NCBI GenBank assembly: GCA_023384095.1
Contig: JAHDXT010000001.1
Span: forward strand, 186,001 to 250,000
Direction: 5' to 3'
From: Hyphomicrobiaceae bacterium
GTDB taxonomy: Bacteria > Pseudomonadota > Alphaproteobacteria > Rhizobiales > Hyphomicrobiaceae
Length of the DNA stretch: 64,000 nucleotides
This document shows, in pieces, positions 1 to 8,944 of this stretch (its first letter is position 1; each line of letters begins with the position of its first letter). A program made the translations under genes and the position numbers. The notes below the pieces were generated by a model. It saw nothing but the letters and a program-made list of their open reading frames with translations, was not told the DNA's origin and searched no databases.

Positions 1-1287
1 ACGCCCTCGCGGCCCGTCTCGTTCGAGATCGAAGGGATCGGCGCCATCACCATCGAGCCCGCCGTGCACGACGTCGAAGAGGACGAAGCCGACCTCGCGG
101 CGCATCGCTCCGTGGTCGCCGATCTCCTGGCCGGGATGGACGTGCCCGACCTGGAATCGGCGCGCGGCCGCGTCGAGCAGCGCCGCCGTCTCGAGCGCGA
201 GCTGGCGCGGGCCGAGGACCGGCTGGCGACGCGGGCGCCCGAAGGGATGGCGCTGCTGACGCAGGAGGCGCAGCGGCTGGCCGCGCTTTCGCAGGGCAGC
301 GGCGACGACGGCGCCGGGCTCCCGGAGCGGCCCGAGATCGAAGCGGAGATCGAACGCCTGGGCCGCACACTGCGAGAGGCGGAGCAGGCTGCGGACAGGC
401 TGGCGCGGGATCATGTCGAGGCCCGCGAGCGCCTGGCGGGCAACAGTGCCGCCGCCCGCGCGCGAAAGGCGCAGCTAACGGCGCTGGCAGCCGAGTTGCC
501 GCCGCCCGGGGAGCGCGCAGAGCGCCTCGCCGAGTTCGAGACGGGGCTGCAAACGGCCCGCCTGGCCGTCAACGAGGCCATTCGCGAGCGCGGCGCCTGG
601 CGCGAGACTGCCCCCGACGATGCAGCCATGCGGGCGCTCGAGGCCGGGCTCGCGGCGTCACAGCAGCGGGAGCGGAGCGCGAGGGAGGAGCTTGCCGCCG
701 TGGAGCGCGATCTCGCCGTGGTCGAGCGCGAGTTGGAGCGCGACCGGCACGACGGCATCACAGCCAAGGTGAAGGAGCTGGAGCAGAGGACGCGCTCGCT
801 CGACGACCAGGTGCGCCACTTCGAGCGCGAGCTGTCGGCGCTGGACCTGCTGATCGAGATCGTCGGCCAGGTCGAGCAGCAGTCCCGCGACCTCTATCTC
901 AGCCCGGTCCTGCAGCGACTCGATCCCTACCTGAGCCTCGTGTTCCCCGGGGCGAGGCTCGACATCGGCCGGAGCCTCGATGTGGAGACCGTGGCCCGCG
1001 GCGAGGCGACCGAGTCGCTTTCGGCGCTCAGCGACGGCACCCAGGAGCAGATCGCCGTCATCGTGCGCCTCGCCTTTGCGCGGCTGCTGGCCGATCACGG
1101 CCGGGCGGCGCCGCTGATCCTGGACGATGCGCTCGTCTACGCCGACGATACCCGCATCGAATCGCTGTTCGACGCTCTTCGGATGGCGGCAGGCGCGCAC
1201 CAGGTGATCGTCTTCACCTGCCGGGCACGGACCTTCGAGCAGCTCGGCGGGACGCGCCTTGCGGTTGCTCCATGGGCTGGCCAATGA
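1..1287 (+). CDS. SMC/YhaN-like ATP-binding protein, C-terminal part (5' end outside window)
   Basis: The reading frame is open from base 1, so the N-terminal part with the Walker A motif lies upstream of the window; 428 residues are visible. Most of it is a heptad-rich, Glu/Arg-rich coiled coil (bases about 60-870). The end carries the second ATPase half: an ABC-type signature in the variant form LSDGTQEQ (about 1021-1047) and a Walker B strand PLILDDAL (about 1114-1137). It ends in a typical FTCRARTF segment. This arrangement matches the YhaN/RecF/SMC-like AAA family, where YhaN usually pairs with a YhaO nuclease for DNA double-strand-end handling. The partner is not visible here, so the DNA-repair role is inferred from family only. 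Confidence 0.75.
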   Translation, partial: TPSRPVSFEIEGIGAITIEPAVHDVEEDEADLAAHRSVVADLLAGMDVPDLESARGRVEQRRRLERELARAEDRLATRAPEGMALLTQEAQRLAALSQGSGDDGAGLPERPEIEAEIERLGRTLREAEQAADRLARDHVEARERLAGNSAAARARKAQLTALAAELPPPGERAERLAEFETGLQTARLAVNEAIRERGAWRETAPDDAAMRALEAGLAASQQRERSAREELAAVERDLAVVERELERDRHDGITAKVKELEQRTRSLDDQVRHFERELSALDLLIEIVGQVEQQSRDLYLSPVLQRLDPYLSLVFPGARLDIGRSLDVETVARGEATESLSALSDGTQEQIAVIVRLAFARLLADHGRAAPLILDDALVYADDTRIESLFDALRMAAGAHQVIVFTCRARTFEQLGGTRLAVAPWAGQ

Positions 1288-1352
1288 GGCAAGCCCGCGC
1301 CCCCGGCCAGGCCCCGCGGCGCTGGGGCCGTAGCTCCGCAGCGCACCAGCAA

Positions 1353-1859
1353 CTACTCGAGCGCGGGGGCCAAATCGACCGGTGTCAGCTCGGGCCGCTG
1401 GATTCCGGCCAGAGGGTCGTCCGAGCGCCGGGACTTGCCCTCGAAATAGGCGCCCTGCTCGATGGCCAGGGTCTTGTGAAAGATGTCGCCTTCGACCTTG
1501 CTCTCGGCCTGCAGCATGACCTTGCGGCCACGGATGGAGCCCATCACGGTGCCGCGCACCACGACCTCCTCCGAGACTATGCCGCCGGTGATTCGGGCTC
1601 CTTCGCCGATGACGATGTGCGTGCCGTGAATGTCGCCCTGCACCTCGCCGTCCACCTGCACCTGCCCATTGGAGACGAGATCACCGATGATGACGAGATC
1701 GGGACCGATGACCGACGGTCCCGTGCGGTCGCCCTGACGGCTGGACCGGTGCGGCACCGACGATGGTGTCGGGAGCCCGGGAGGCGATGCTGCGGGGCTC
1801 ACGGTCCCGAACGGCGAGCCTTGCCTCTCGGCCTTCTTGTTGGAAAAGTTGGACAACAT
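1353..1859 (-). CDS. bactofilin family cytoskeletal protein
   Basis: Bactofilins are small polymer-forming proteins built from a right-handed beta-helix; they scaffold cell-wall enzymes, stalk or polarity factors at the inner membrane. The protein is 168 aa. A low-complexity Pro/Ser-rich N-terminal tail (about residues 1-48) precedes the beta-helix core (about 49-145), visible as short repeats of V/I-x-G units such as GDIHGTHIVIGEGARITGG. A short C-terminal tail follows. The ATG at 1859 was preferred over an earlier in-frame codon at 1985 because a GGAGGT ribosome binding site sits about 8 nt upstream and the upstream extension is not protein-like. It stands alone between the YhaN-like gene and bcp. 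Confidence 0.88.
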   Translation of the reverse strand: MLSNFSNKKAERQGSPFGTVSPAASPPGLPTPSSVPHRSSRQGDRTGPSVIGPDLVIIGDLVSNGQVQVDGEVQGDIHGTHIVIGEGARITGGIVSEEVVVRGTVMGSIRGRKVMLQAESKVEGDIFHKTLAIEQGAYFEGKSRRSDDPLAGIQRPELTPVDLAPALE

Positions 1860-2041
1860 CGAAACGCACCTCCACTCGTCTTGCCAGGTCCCTCTGCCGG
1901 CAAGCGGACGGCCGCACCCCCGTGCGGACGTCCATCCCCCCGGGTACGGACACGTTAGAAACGCAGCACCCGGGCAGACTAGCACGCGCCCTGCCTGCGG
2001 TCACTGCTTCTGACCACGGATGAAGCGCCGTCGTTCCCGGA

Positions 2042-2506
2042 TCACGCCATCAGATTGCGGACGGCGTCCAGGACGGCTCTGGCATGGCCGGGCACTTTCA
2101 CCTTCCGCCACACCTTCGCAACCCTCCCTGCCCCGTCGATCAGGAAGGTCGAGCGCTCGACGCCCATATACCTCCGACCGTACATGGACTTTTCCACCCA
2201 CACGCCGTAGGCCCTGGCCGCACTCTTTTCCTCATCGGCGGCCAGCCTGACGGACAGGCCGTGCTTGCGGCGGAACCTGCCGTGGCTCGCGACGTCATCG
2301 GGCGAGACGCCGATCACCTCGACTCCCGCCGCACCGAACTCGCTGCTGAGCGCGCTGAAGTCCCGGGCCTCGGCCGTGCAGCCGGAGGTGTCGTCCTTGG
2401 GGTAGAAATAGAGGACGAAAGGCTTCCCGCCGAGTCGCGACAGGCTGACGCTCCCCTCTTCCGTGGACAGCTCGAAATCCGGTGCCGGCTCGCCTTCCTC
2501 GACCAT
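2042..2506 (-). CDS. bcp: thioredoxin-dependent peroxiredoxin, Bcp/PrxQ type
   Basis: It reduces hydrogen peroxide and alkyl hydroperoxides in the cytoplasm using thioredoxin. The 154-aa length equals the family norm. The AhpC/TSA fold is evident from the APDFEL start, the FYPKDDTSGCTAEARDF active site with the peroxidatic Cys near residue 43, and a C-terminal region with RSTFLIDGAGRVAKVW. The resolving Cys that follows five residues later in many Bcp proteins (GCTxxAC) is Arg here, and no other Cys is present, so this is a one-cysteine variant. The ATG at 2506 was chosen over 2545: an AAAGG motif lies upstream of it and the extra 13 residues are poorly conserved in character. Confidence 0.9.
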   Translation of the reverse strand: MVEEGEPAPDFELSTEEGSVSLSRLGGKPFVLYFYPKDDTSGCTAEARDFSALSSEFGAAGVEVIGVSPDDVASHGRFRRKHGLSVRLAADEEKSAARAYGVWVEKSMYGRRYMGVERSTFLIDGAGRVAKVWRKVKVPGHARAVLDAVRNLMA

Positions 2507-2739
2507 CGAGACCGCCTTTCTTTCGACGTTTTTGCGCTCGCACATCGTTCGTGGACGTAGCCTGGAAGATCGCGGTTCCGCAAGCGGGTGATTCTCGGTC
2601 AGAGTTGGTTAGCCGGGCGGTGCGCCAGTTGGAGCAGCCGGAACGCCGGAGCGTCGAGGCGGCACCCGCGTGCGCGCTGAACGGCTCGTCTCATTCAACT
2701 GCGGCAATCGCCGAACGTGGGCTGACGAGAGGATCGAGC

Positions 2740-5700
2740 GTGACCAGGAGGCCAGGCGGGACAGCGAGGCCGACCCGGCCCCGGAGCCGGGCGGGCGAGC
2801 CGAGCCCGCGCGTCCGCCGCGCCATGCAGATGGGACGATCGTTCGCCGGGCCATGCCTGGCGTGCGGCAAGTATCTGCTGCCGCTGATCCTGCTCGCCGC
2901 GCTGGCCGGCAGCATCTTCTATGTACGCATCCTCTACGGCCCGATCTCGCTCAAGGTGCTCGCCGAGCCCATCGCCCGCAGCATCGCCGCGGAGTTGCCG
3001 GGGTTCGACGTCAGCGTCGAGGACGCCCTCGTGCGCCTCAACGAGGATGGGCAGCTCGAGTTCCGGCTCCGCAATGTCCGATTGCTCGACGGCGAGGGCG
3101 GGCCCGTCGCCATTGCGCCACTGGCTGCGCTCGAGCTCAGCCTGGACGGGCTGTGGGCGGCGCGCCTGTCGCCCGCCAAGGTCGTGCTGATCGAGCCGCG
3201 GCTGCTGCTGGCCTACACGGCCGAAAACGGCCTCACTTTCAGCTTCGCGCGCCCGGCGGAACCGGGCCCGTCGGCCACGCCCGGCGAGGCGAGCGGACCC
3301 GCGCCCGCGCCGGAAGCGGAGAAGGCGCCCGGCAGCCCAACCGTGCCGGGGCTGCCGGTCGCCTTGCGCCAGCTCGATCTCGCACGGGTGATCGCGGAGG
3401 CGTCCGCGCGGGCCCGGCAGCGCTCGGATGCGGCGTCGTTCCTGCGCGAGATCGGCATGCGCAACGCCACTGTGATCTTCGAGCACGGCGCCGGCCAGGC
3501 GATCTGGCGTGTGCCGCGGCTCGACCTGGCGCTGTCTCACAAGAAGCTCAGAAGCGTCATAGAAGGCGCTGTCACGATCGCTTCCGGGCGCGGCCCATGG
3601 ACGCTCGAGTTCTGGTCGGAGGCATCAGAGGCGACGCAGCAGGTCAGGCTGAAGGCCGCCATCCGCGATCTCGTCCCGCGCGCCGTCGCCGAGATGCTGC
3701 CGGCCCTCGCTCCCCTGGGCGCTCTCGATGTGCCGGCCAGCGGGGATGTGACGCTCGAGCTGACGTCGGGTGGAAGGCTGCTCGGCGGCCAGCTCTCACT
3801 CGAGCTCTCCGGGGGAGAGGTGCGCCTGCCCTGGCTTGCGGGCCTGCCATTGGCGATCGAGGGCGGCAGCCTGGATCTGAGCTACGACCCCGGCGCGCGC
3901 TCGCTGCGCATCGGGCCCTCGGCGCTGGCCTGGGGGAGGAGCCGCCTGACGCTGCAGGGCGACGTCGTCAGCTCCATCGGGCCCAACGGCGCCGAGGTGT
4001 GGGCCTACCGCCTATCGGGAGTGGAAGGCAGGCTGGCATCCGAGGATTCCGAGATCGCCCCCGTGCCGATCGAGCGCTGGCTGGCGCAAGGCTCGTTCCA
4101 GCCCGACACCGGGGTGCTGGCGATCGAGCAGTCGCTGGTCGCGGGAGGCGGCGAGCTGCGGTTTTCGGGACAAGTCGGAGGCGGCGACAGCGGCGGCGTG
4201 CGCCTCGAGGGTCAGGTCGGCGCGATGCCGATCGCGACGCTCCAGGGGCTGTGGCCGCGCGCTCTGGGTCGCGACGCGCGCAGTTGGGTCGGGCACAGCC
4301 TCGCCGGCGGCCGCGTGCTGGGCGGCTCGTTCAAGTTCGTGAGCGGCGCTCAGCCGGGCGGCGGCAGGGAACCGCAACGGCTCTCGGTCGCCCTTCAGGC
4401 GGCCGATCTCCGCGTCAGGCCAGCGGCGGGGCTGCCGCCCGTCGAGATCGAGCGCGCGCTCATCCGGCTCGAGGGGGCGGCGCTCGAGATCACGATTCCC
4501 GAGGCTGCGATCGTGCTCCCCAATGGAGGCAGGATTGCACTGAAATCCGGCCGCTTCACCGCCGTCGACGTTCTCTCGGACCGCCCGGCCGGACAGATCG
4601 CATTCCGCGGCGAGGGACCCGCGCGCGCCATCCTCGAGCTGGTCGAGGACGAGGCATTCCGGGTCGGCCGCCTCGCAGGCGTGCGAAGCGAGAACATCGA
4701 CGGCAACATCGAAGCGGCGCTGACGATTACACTTCCGCTGCAGAGGGACATCTCGCCCCGCGATCTGAAGGTCGAGGGCCAGGCCAGGCTGATCGACGGC
4801 CGCGTCCGGAAGCTCATCGGCCGGCATGACGCGCAGGCCGCCTCCGTGGTCTTCAACATTACCGACAAGGCCATCGACGCCCGAGGCGACATTCTGGTTT
4901 CGGGGGTGCCGGTCAAGCTCGCCGGGCAGTACATCTTCGACGCGCCTCCCGAGAAGCAGCCCCCCTTGCGGCTGACCGCGACGCTCGACGGCGCCGATCG
5001 CACCCAGCTCGACATCGACGCCAGCCATCTCGTGCATGGCGAGGTGCCGGTCGAAGTGACGGTCACCCAGCGCGCGGACTCGGAGCACCAGATCCACGTC
5101 TGGGCGGACCTGACCCGCGCCGACCTGGTCCTCGACAGCGTGGCGTGGCGCAAGCCGCCCGGGCGTTCCGCCATCATGCAGTTCGACCTGCAGCCGGGCA
5201 CGCGCTACGAGACCGAGCTGCACAACTTCAAGATCGTCGGCGACGACATCGCCATCAGCGGCTGGATGGGGCTCGACGCCAACGACCGGGTCAAGGAGTT
5301 CCGCTTCCCGGAGTTCTCCGTCAGCGTCATCACGCGGCTCGAGGTCAAGGGTGTGCTGCGTCCCGACACCGTCTGGGACATCAAGGCGCAAGGCCAGACA
5401 TACGACGGACGCGAGGTGTTCCGATCGCTGTTCTCGGTCGGCGAGCTGGGCGACAAGCCCTCGACGGCTCGCAAGAACGAGCCGGGCCTCGATCTGGAGG
5501 CGACCATCGACACGGTCGTCGGCTATTCGGACGTGTCGCTTCGCGGGCTCAAGATGCAGCTCTCGGAGCGCGGCGGCAAGCTGACCAAACTCGCGGCCCG
5601 GGGCACGCTCGACGGCGGCAAGCCGCTGGAAGTGACCCTGCAGCAGACCGGCAACGATGCAGGCCGGCTGGTCGCAATGTCTGATGATGCCGGACAGGCG

Positions 5701-6438
5701 TTCCGCCTCGTCGACTTCTACCCGAGCCTGCTGGGCGGGCGTATGCGGCTCGAGGTCGATCTCGACGGGCGCGGGCCGGCCGAGAAGACGGGGCTGCTGA
5801 GGGTCGAGCGTTTCCGCATCCTGGGCGATCCGGTGGTGAGCGAGGTGCTGCAGTTCCCGGGCGAGAACCGCCCTTACGATTCGGCGCGCGCGCAGCGGGT
5901 CGTGCGCCAGGCGATCGATTTCGACTGGATGCGCGTGCCGTTCTCGGTCGGCCACGGGCAGTTCGTGATGGGGGACTCGGAGATCCGTGGCCCGCTGGTC
6001 GGCGCCACCATGCGCGGCAAGGCGGATTTCCGCTCGCGCCGGGTCAACATCGGCGGCACCTATGTTCCGCTGCAGGGGCTGAACTCCGCGCTCGGCATCA
6101 TCCCCGGCCTGGGGCAGTTGCTCGCCGGCCCGCGCGGGGAGGGCGTCCTCGGAATCACGTTTGCGATCCAGGGGCCCATGGCCCAGCCGCAGGTGCTGGT
6201 GAACCCGCTGTCGATCGTCGCCCCGGGCATCTTCCGCGAGATGTTCCAGCTGACACCGAGCCAGAGCGTGACGCCTCCGCCGAGCCCGCCGCGGCGACCG
6301 CAGACGGGGTCAGGGCCGCGCGCGTCGAGCGCGCCTGCGGCCTCCGTTCCGGCCGGCCGGACGGGCGCAGTCGAGCCCGAGGTGCTGACAGGCTGGTCCT
6401 CGGAGACGAGCCCCACCGCCGCGCCGAGGAAGAAATAG
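2740..6438 (+). CDS. large AsmA-like / DUF3971 envelope protein
   Basis: This is a 1232-aa protein of the AsmA/TamB-like, DUF3971-containing group, inner-membrane-anchored proteins that extend into the periplasm and are tied to lipid transport and outer-membrane homeostasis. An Arg-rich cytoplasmic tail (about 1-30) is followed by one membrane segment (about 44-64), then about 1100 residues of amphipathic beta-strand repeats. The AsmA-type C-terminal part includes ALGIIPGLGQLLAG, and the end is a Pro/Ala/Ser-rich disordered tail. The GTG at 2740 has AGAGGA about 8 nt upstream; an ATG at 2824 is the alternative and would remove the basic tail. It is divergent from bcp. The substrate it handles is unknown. 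Confidence 0.82.
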   Translation: MTRRPGGTARPTRPRSRAGEPSPRVRRAMQMGRSFAGPCLACGKYLLPLILLAALAGSIFYVRILYGPISLKVLAEPIARSIAAELPGFDVSVEDALVRLNEDGQLEFRLRNVRLLDGEGGPVAIAPLAALELSLDGLWAARLSPAKVVLIEPRLLLAYTAENGLTFSFARPAEPGPSATPGEASGPAPAPEAEKAPGSPTVPGLPVALRQLDLARVIAEASARARQRSDAASFLREIGMRNATVIFEHGAGQAIWRVPRLDLALSHKKLRSVIEGAVTIASGRGPWTLEFWSEASEATQQVRLKAAIRDLVPRAVAEMLPALAPLGALDVPASGDVTLELTSGGRLLGGQLSLELSGGEVRLPWLAGLPLAIEGGSLDLSYDPGARSLRIGPSALAWGRSRLTLQGDVVSSIGPNGAEVWAYRLSGVEGRLASEDSEIAPVPIERWLAQGSFQPDTGVLAIEQSLVAGGGELRFSGQVGGGDSGGVRLEGQVGAMPIATLQGLWPRALGRDARSWVGHSLAGGRVLGGSFKFVSGAQPGGGREPQRLSVALQAADLRVRPAAGLPPVEIERALIRLEGAALEITIPEAAIVLPNGGRIALKSGRFTAVDVLSDRPAGQIAFRGEGPARAILELVEDEAFRVGRLAGVRSENIDGNIEAALTITLPLQRDISPRDLKVEGQARLIDGRVRKLIGRHDAQAASVVFNITDKAIDARGDILVSGVPVKLAGQYIFDAPPEKQPPLRLTATLDGADRTQLDIDASHLVHGEVPVEVTVTQRADSEHQIHVWADLTRADLVLDSVAWRKPPGRSAIMQFDLQPGTRYETELHNFKIVGDDIAISGWMGLDANDRVKEFRFPEFSVSVITRLEVKGVLRPDTVWDIKAQGQTYDGREVFRSLFSVGELGDKPSTARKNEPGLDLEATIDTVVGYSDVSLRGLKMQLSERGGKLTKLAARGTLDGGKPLEVTLQQTGNDAGRLVAMSDDAGQAFRLVDFYPSLLGGRMRLEVDLDGRGPAEKTGLLRVERFRILGDPVVSEVLQFPGENRPYDSARAQRVVRQAIDFDWMRVPFSVGHGQFVMGDSEIRGPLVGATMRGKADFRSRRVNIGGTYVPLQGLNSALGIIPGLGQLLAGPRGEGVLGITFAIQGPMAQPQVLVNPLSIVAPGIFREMFQLTPSQSVTPPPSPPRRPQTGSGPRASSAPAASVPAGRTGAVEPEVLTGWSSETSPTAAPRKK

Positions 6439-6509
6439 CGCCCTGCACTCTTTCCGGGCGCCGATCCCCTGTCACTCGCTGCACGAACGGCCCCCGCGGC
6501 GGATCCCTG

Positions 6510-7628
6510 TCACCGGCGCTCGCCGGCTGCCAATCGGCGCTCGACGAACATGGAGTAGCGCGACATGCCGAAGCAGAAGATCCAGAACACCAGCCCTGCG
6601 AATACATAGCCCGTCATCGCGGTGGACGGCGAGAACCAGTTCGAGTCGGTCAGGTTCTGCTGGACGATGCCGAGCAGGTCGAAAAGCCCGATGATCAGCA
6701 CCAGGCTGGTGTCCTTGAAGAGGCCGATGAACGTGTTGACGATCCCCGGAATGACGAGCTTCAGCGCCTGCGGCAGGATGATGAGGCCCATCTTCTGCGG
6801 GTATCTCAGCCCCAGGGCATCTGCCGCTTCGTACTGGCCGCGCGGGATGGCCTGCAGGCCGCCGCGGATGACCTCCGCGAGATAGGCGGCGGAGAACAGC
6901 GCCACCATGATCAGTGCCCTGACCAGCTTGTCGATGGTCCAGCCATCGGGCAGGAACAGCGGCAGCATGACGGACGCCATGAACAGCACCGTGATGAGCG
7001 GCACGCCTCGCACGAACTCGATGAAGCCGACGCTCACCCAGCGCACGATCGGCATGTTGGACCGCCGCCCCAGCGCCAGCAGGATGCCGATCGGGAAGGC
7101 GCCGGCGATGCCGACGCTCGCCACGACGAGCGTCACGAGCAGCCCGCCCCACAGCTCCGTCGTCACAACTTCCAGGCCGACGCCGCCATAGAGCAGCAGG
7201 AACGCCAGCACCGGGAAGATCGCCAGCATGTAGATGGACAGGTAGAGCTTGCCGCGCACCCAGGGCATCATCAGCGGCACCAGTCCGGCAAGGGCGAGAA
7301 TGTAGGTGAGATCGACCCGCCAGCGCTCGGCCTCCGGGTAGCGTCCGTACATGAACTGGCTGAACTTGGCCTGCACGAAAGGCCAGCAGGCCCCTGCGCT
7401 CCCGCGCGTGCAGGCGGAGCCGTCCGCGCCCGTCCACGTCGCGTTGAGAAACGCCCAGCTCACGGCGCCCGAGATCGCCAGATAGGCGACATAGAGCCCG
7501 ATCAGCGTCAGCAGCGTATTGCTCCAGGTCGAGAACAGGTTCTCGCGCATCCAGGCCGCCGGTCCGGTCGTGGAGTGCGGCGGCGGGCGCATCTTGGCGA
7601 GGGAGACCTCGGCGGCGGTATCCGACAT
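6510..7628 (-). CDS. aapM: polar amino-acid ABC transporter permease (AapM type)
   Basis: Inner-membrane permease of an L-amino-acid uptake system of the HisMQ/Aap family. It is 372 aa, longer than simple HisM proteins (about 240 aa), because of an N-terminal extension with extra membrane segments and a periplasmic loop containing CTRGSAGACWPF. That layout is typical of AapM. The binding-protein-dependent permease signature is EAADALGLRYPQKMGLIILP (about residues 265-285), the loop that docks on the ATPase. It is the last gene of the aapP-J-Q-M run; 11 nt separate it from aapQ, so the two are co-transcribed. Substrates in characterised relatives are Glu, Asp, Gln, His and other polar amino acids. 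Confidence 0.9.
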   Translation of the reverse strand: MSDTAAEVSLAKMRPPPHSTTGPAAWMRENLFSTWSNTLLTLIGLYVAYLAISGAVSWAFLNATWTGADGSACTRGSAGACWPFVQAKFSQFMYGRYPEAERWRVDLTYILALAGLVPLMMPWVRGKLYLSIYMLAIFPVLAFLLLYGGVGLEVVTTELWGGLLVTLVVASVGIAGAFPIGILLALGRRSNMPIVRWVSVGFIEFVRGVPLITVLFMASVMLPLFLPDGWTIDKLVRALIMVALFSAAYLAEVIRGGLQAIPRGQYEAADALGLRYPQKMGLIILPQALKLVIPGIVNTFIGLFKDTSLVLIIGLFDLLGIVQQNLTDSNWFSPSTAMTGYVFAGLVFWIFCFGMSRYSMFVERRLAAGERR

Positions 7629-7639
7629 GGGTCCCTCCC

Positions 7640-8839
7640 TTACCGCTCGACCAGCGCCATGCGTTGGTTGAACCAGTTCATGAAGGCCGACGTGAGAAGA
7701 CTGATGGTCAGGAACACGCCCATCGTCATCAGGATGACCTCCACCGCCTGTCCAGTCTGGTTCAGGACCGTGCCGGTGAACACGCTGACGAAGTCCGGGT
7801 AGCCGATGGCGACGGCCAGGGACGAGTTCTTGGTCAGGTTAAGGTATTGACTGGTCAGCGGCGGGATGATGATGCGCGCCGCCTGCGGAATGACGACCAG
7901 CCGCAGCATCTGCCCGTTGGAGAGGCCCAGCGCCCTGGCCGCCTCCTTCTGGCCCTTGGGCACGCCGAGAATGCCGGCGCGGACGATCTCGGCGATGAAG
8001 CTCGCGGTATAGATCGAAAGCCCGAGCAGAAGGGCCAGGAACTCGGGCTGCATGACGATGCCGCCCTGGAAGTTGAAGCCGCGCAGCACCGGGTATTCCC
8101 AGCTCAGCGGCGCTCCCAGCACGATGTGCAGCAAGCCCGGCAATCCGACGATCAGGGCCAGGCTCGACCACAGCACCGGGAACTGCTGTCCGGTCTGCAT
8201 CTGTCGCCGCCGCGCCCATGCGAACAGGCCGATCGAGGCCGCGATCCCGATGAGAAAGGCGATGCCGACGGCATCAAAGCCGGGCTCCGCCACCGGCGCA
8301 GGCAGGTAGAGGCCGCGCACGTTGAGGAAGCCGCCGCCGGTGAGCGCCACGCTCTGCCGCGGCGGCGGCAGATTCTTCAGTACCGCAAAATACCAGAACA
8401 GAAGCTGCAGCAGCAGTGGCACGTTGCGGACGGTTTCGACGTAGACCGTCGCCAGCCTGGCGATCAGCCAGTTCGACGACAGCCGGGCGATGCCCATGAT
8501 GAACCCGATGATGGTCGCGAAGACGATGCCGACAGCCGCGACGAGCAGCGTGTTGAGCAGCCCGGCCCAGAACGCGCGCCCATAGGTGGAGACGTTGGAG
8601 TACGGGATGAGCGTTTGCGAAATATCGAAGCCGGATGTGCGGTCGAGAAAGTCGAAGCCGGAGGCGATGTTCTGCCGCTGCAGGTTCTCGGCGACGTTGT
8701 TGACGACCCACCAGCCGGCGAACACGAGCCCGCCGATCAGAAGCGCCTGATAGATGACCTGCCTGACCTCGGAGCGGTAGAGAAGGCTGGGCTGCTCGGG
8801 TACCGTACCCCTGGGTCGATTATGGGTCGTTACTGCCAT
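7640..8839 (-). CDS. aapQ: polar amino-acid ABC transporter permease (AapQ type)
   Basis: The second inner-membrane permease, 399 aa, expected to pair with AapM as a heterodimer. It has several hydrophobic membrane segments, a long periplasmic insertion (about residues 50-90 and 130-180) with RTSGFDISQTLIPYS, and the EAA loop EAARALGLSNGQMLRLVVIP near residues 295-315. The ATG at 8839 follows an AAGGGG site; an earlier in-frame codon at 8902 would overlap the hairpin that follows aapJ and is less likely. The gap to aapJ upstream is 105 nt and contains that hairpin. Operon position and length are those of AapQ in rhizobia. Confidence 0.9.
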   Translation of the reverse strand: MAVTTHNRPRGTVPEQPSLLYRSEVRQVIYQALLIGGLVFAGWWVVNNVAENLQRQNIASGFDFLDRTSGFDISQTLIPYSNVSTYGRAFWAGLLNTLLVAAVGIVFATIIGFIMGIARLSSNWLIARLATVYVETVRNVPLLLQLLFWYFAVLKNLPPPRQSVALTGGGFLNVRGLYLPAPVAEPGFDAVGIAFLIGIAASIGLFAWARRRQMQTGQQFPVLWSSLALIVGLPGLLHIVLGAPLSWEYPVLRGFNFQGGIVMQPEFLALLLGLSIYTASFIAEIVRAGILGVPKGQKEAARALGLSNGQMLRLVVIPQAARIIIPPLTSQYLNLTKNSSLAVAIGYPDFVSVFTGTVLNQTGQAVEVILMTMGVFLTISLLTSAFMNWFNQRMALVER

Positions 8840-8902
8840 TCGAGCCCCTTCGCGGGTCAAGGGCCGGTGCCGCCCTGGCCTTGCGGATCCGACCCAAAGC
8901 AC

Positions 8903-8933
8903 TTGCGCCGGCCGATGGGGTCGGCCGGCGCAA
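8903..8933. other. 13-bp perfect hairpin between aapJ and aapQ
   Basis: The arms 8903-8915 and 8921-8933 are perfectly complementary around a 5-nt TGGGG loop, 12 nt after the aapJ stop. No T tract follows on the minus strand, so it is more likely an mRNA-stabilising or partly attenuating stem-loop than a full terminator. It would raise binding-protein mRNA relative to permease mRNA. Confidence 0.7.
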
Positions 8934-8944
8934 ATGAAATCCGC

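Noticed and set aside
1272-1958. Long plus-strand open frame opposite the bactofilin gene
   Set aside because: It mirrors the codon structure of the bactofilin on the other strand and has no protein-like features; such antisense frames are expected at 67% GC.
2670-4829. 719-codon plus-strand frame in the AsmA-like region
   Set aside because: It is the +1 shadow of the AsmA-like gene; Arg/Ala-rich with no hydrophobic or domain pattern.
4012-5955. 647-codon minus-strand open frame inside the AsmA-like gene
   Set aside because: Composition is that of an antisense shadow (rich in Arg, Asp, His, Leu, Gly with no motif), while the plus strand reads as a coherent envelope protein.
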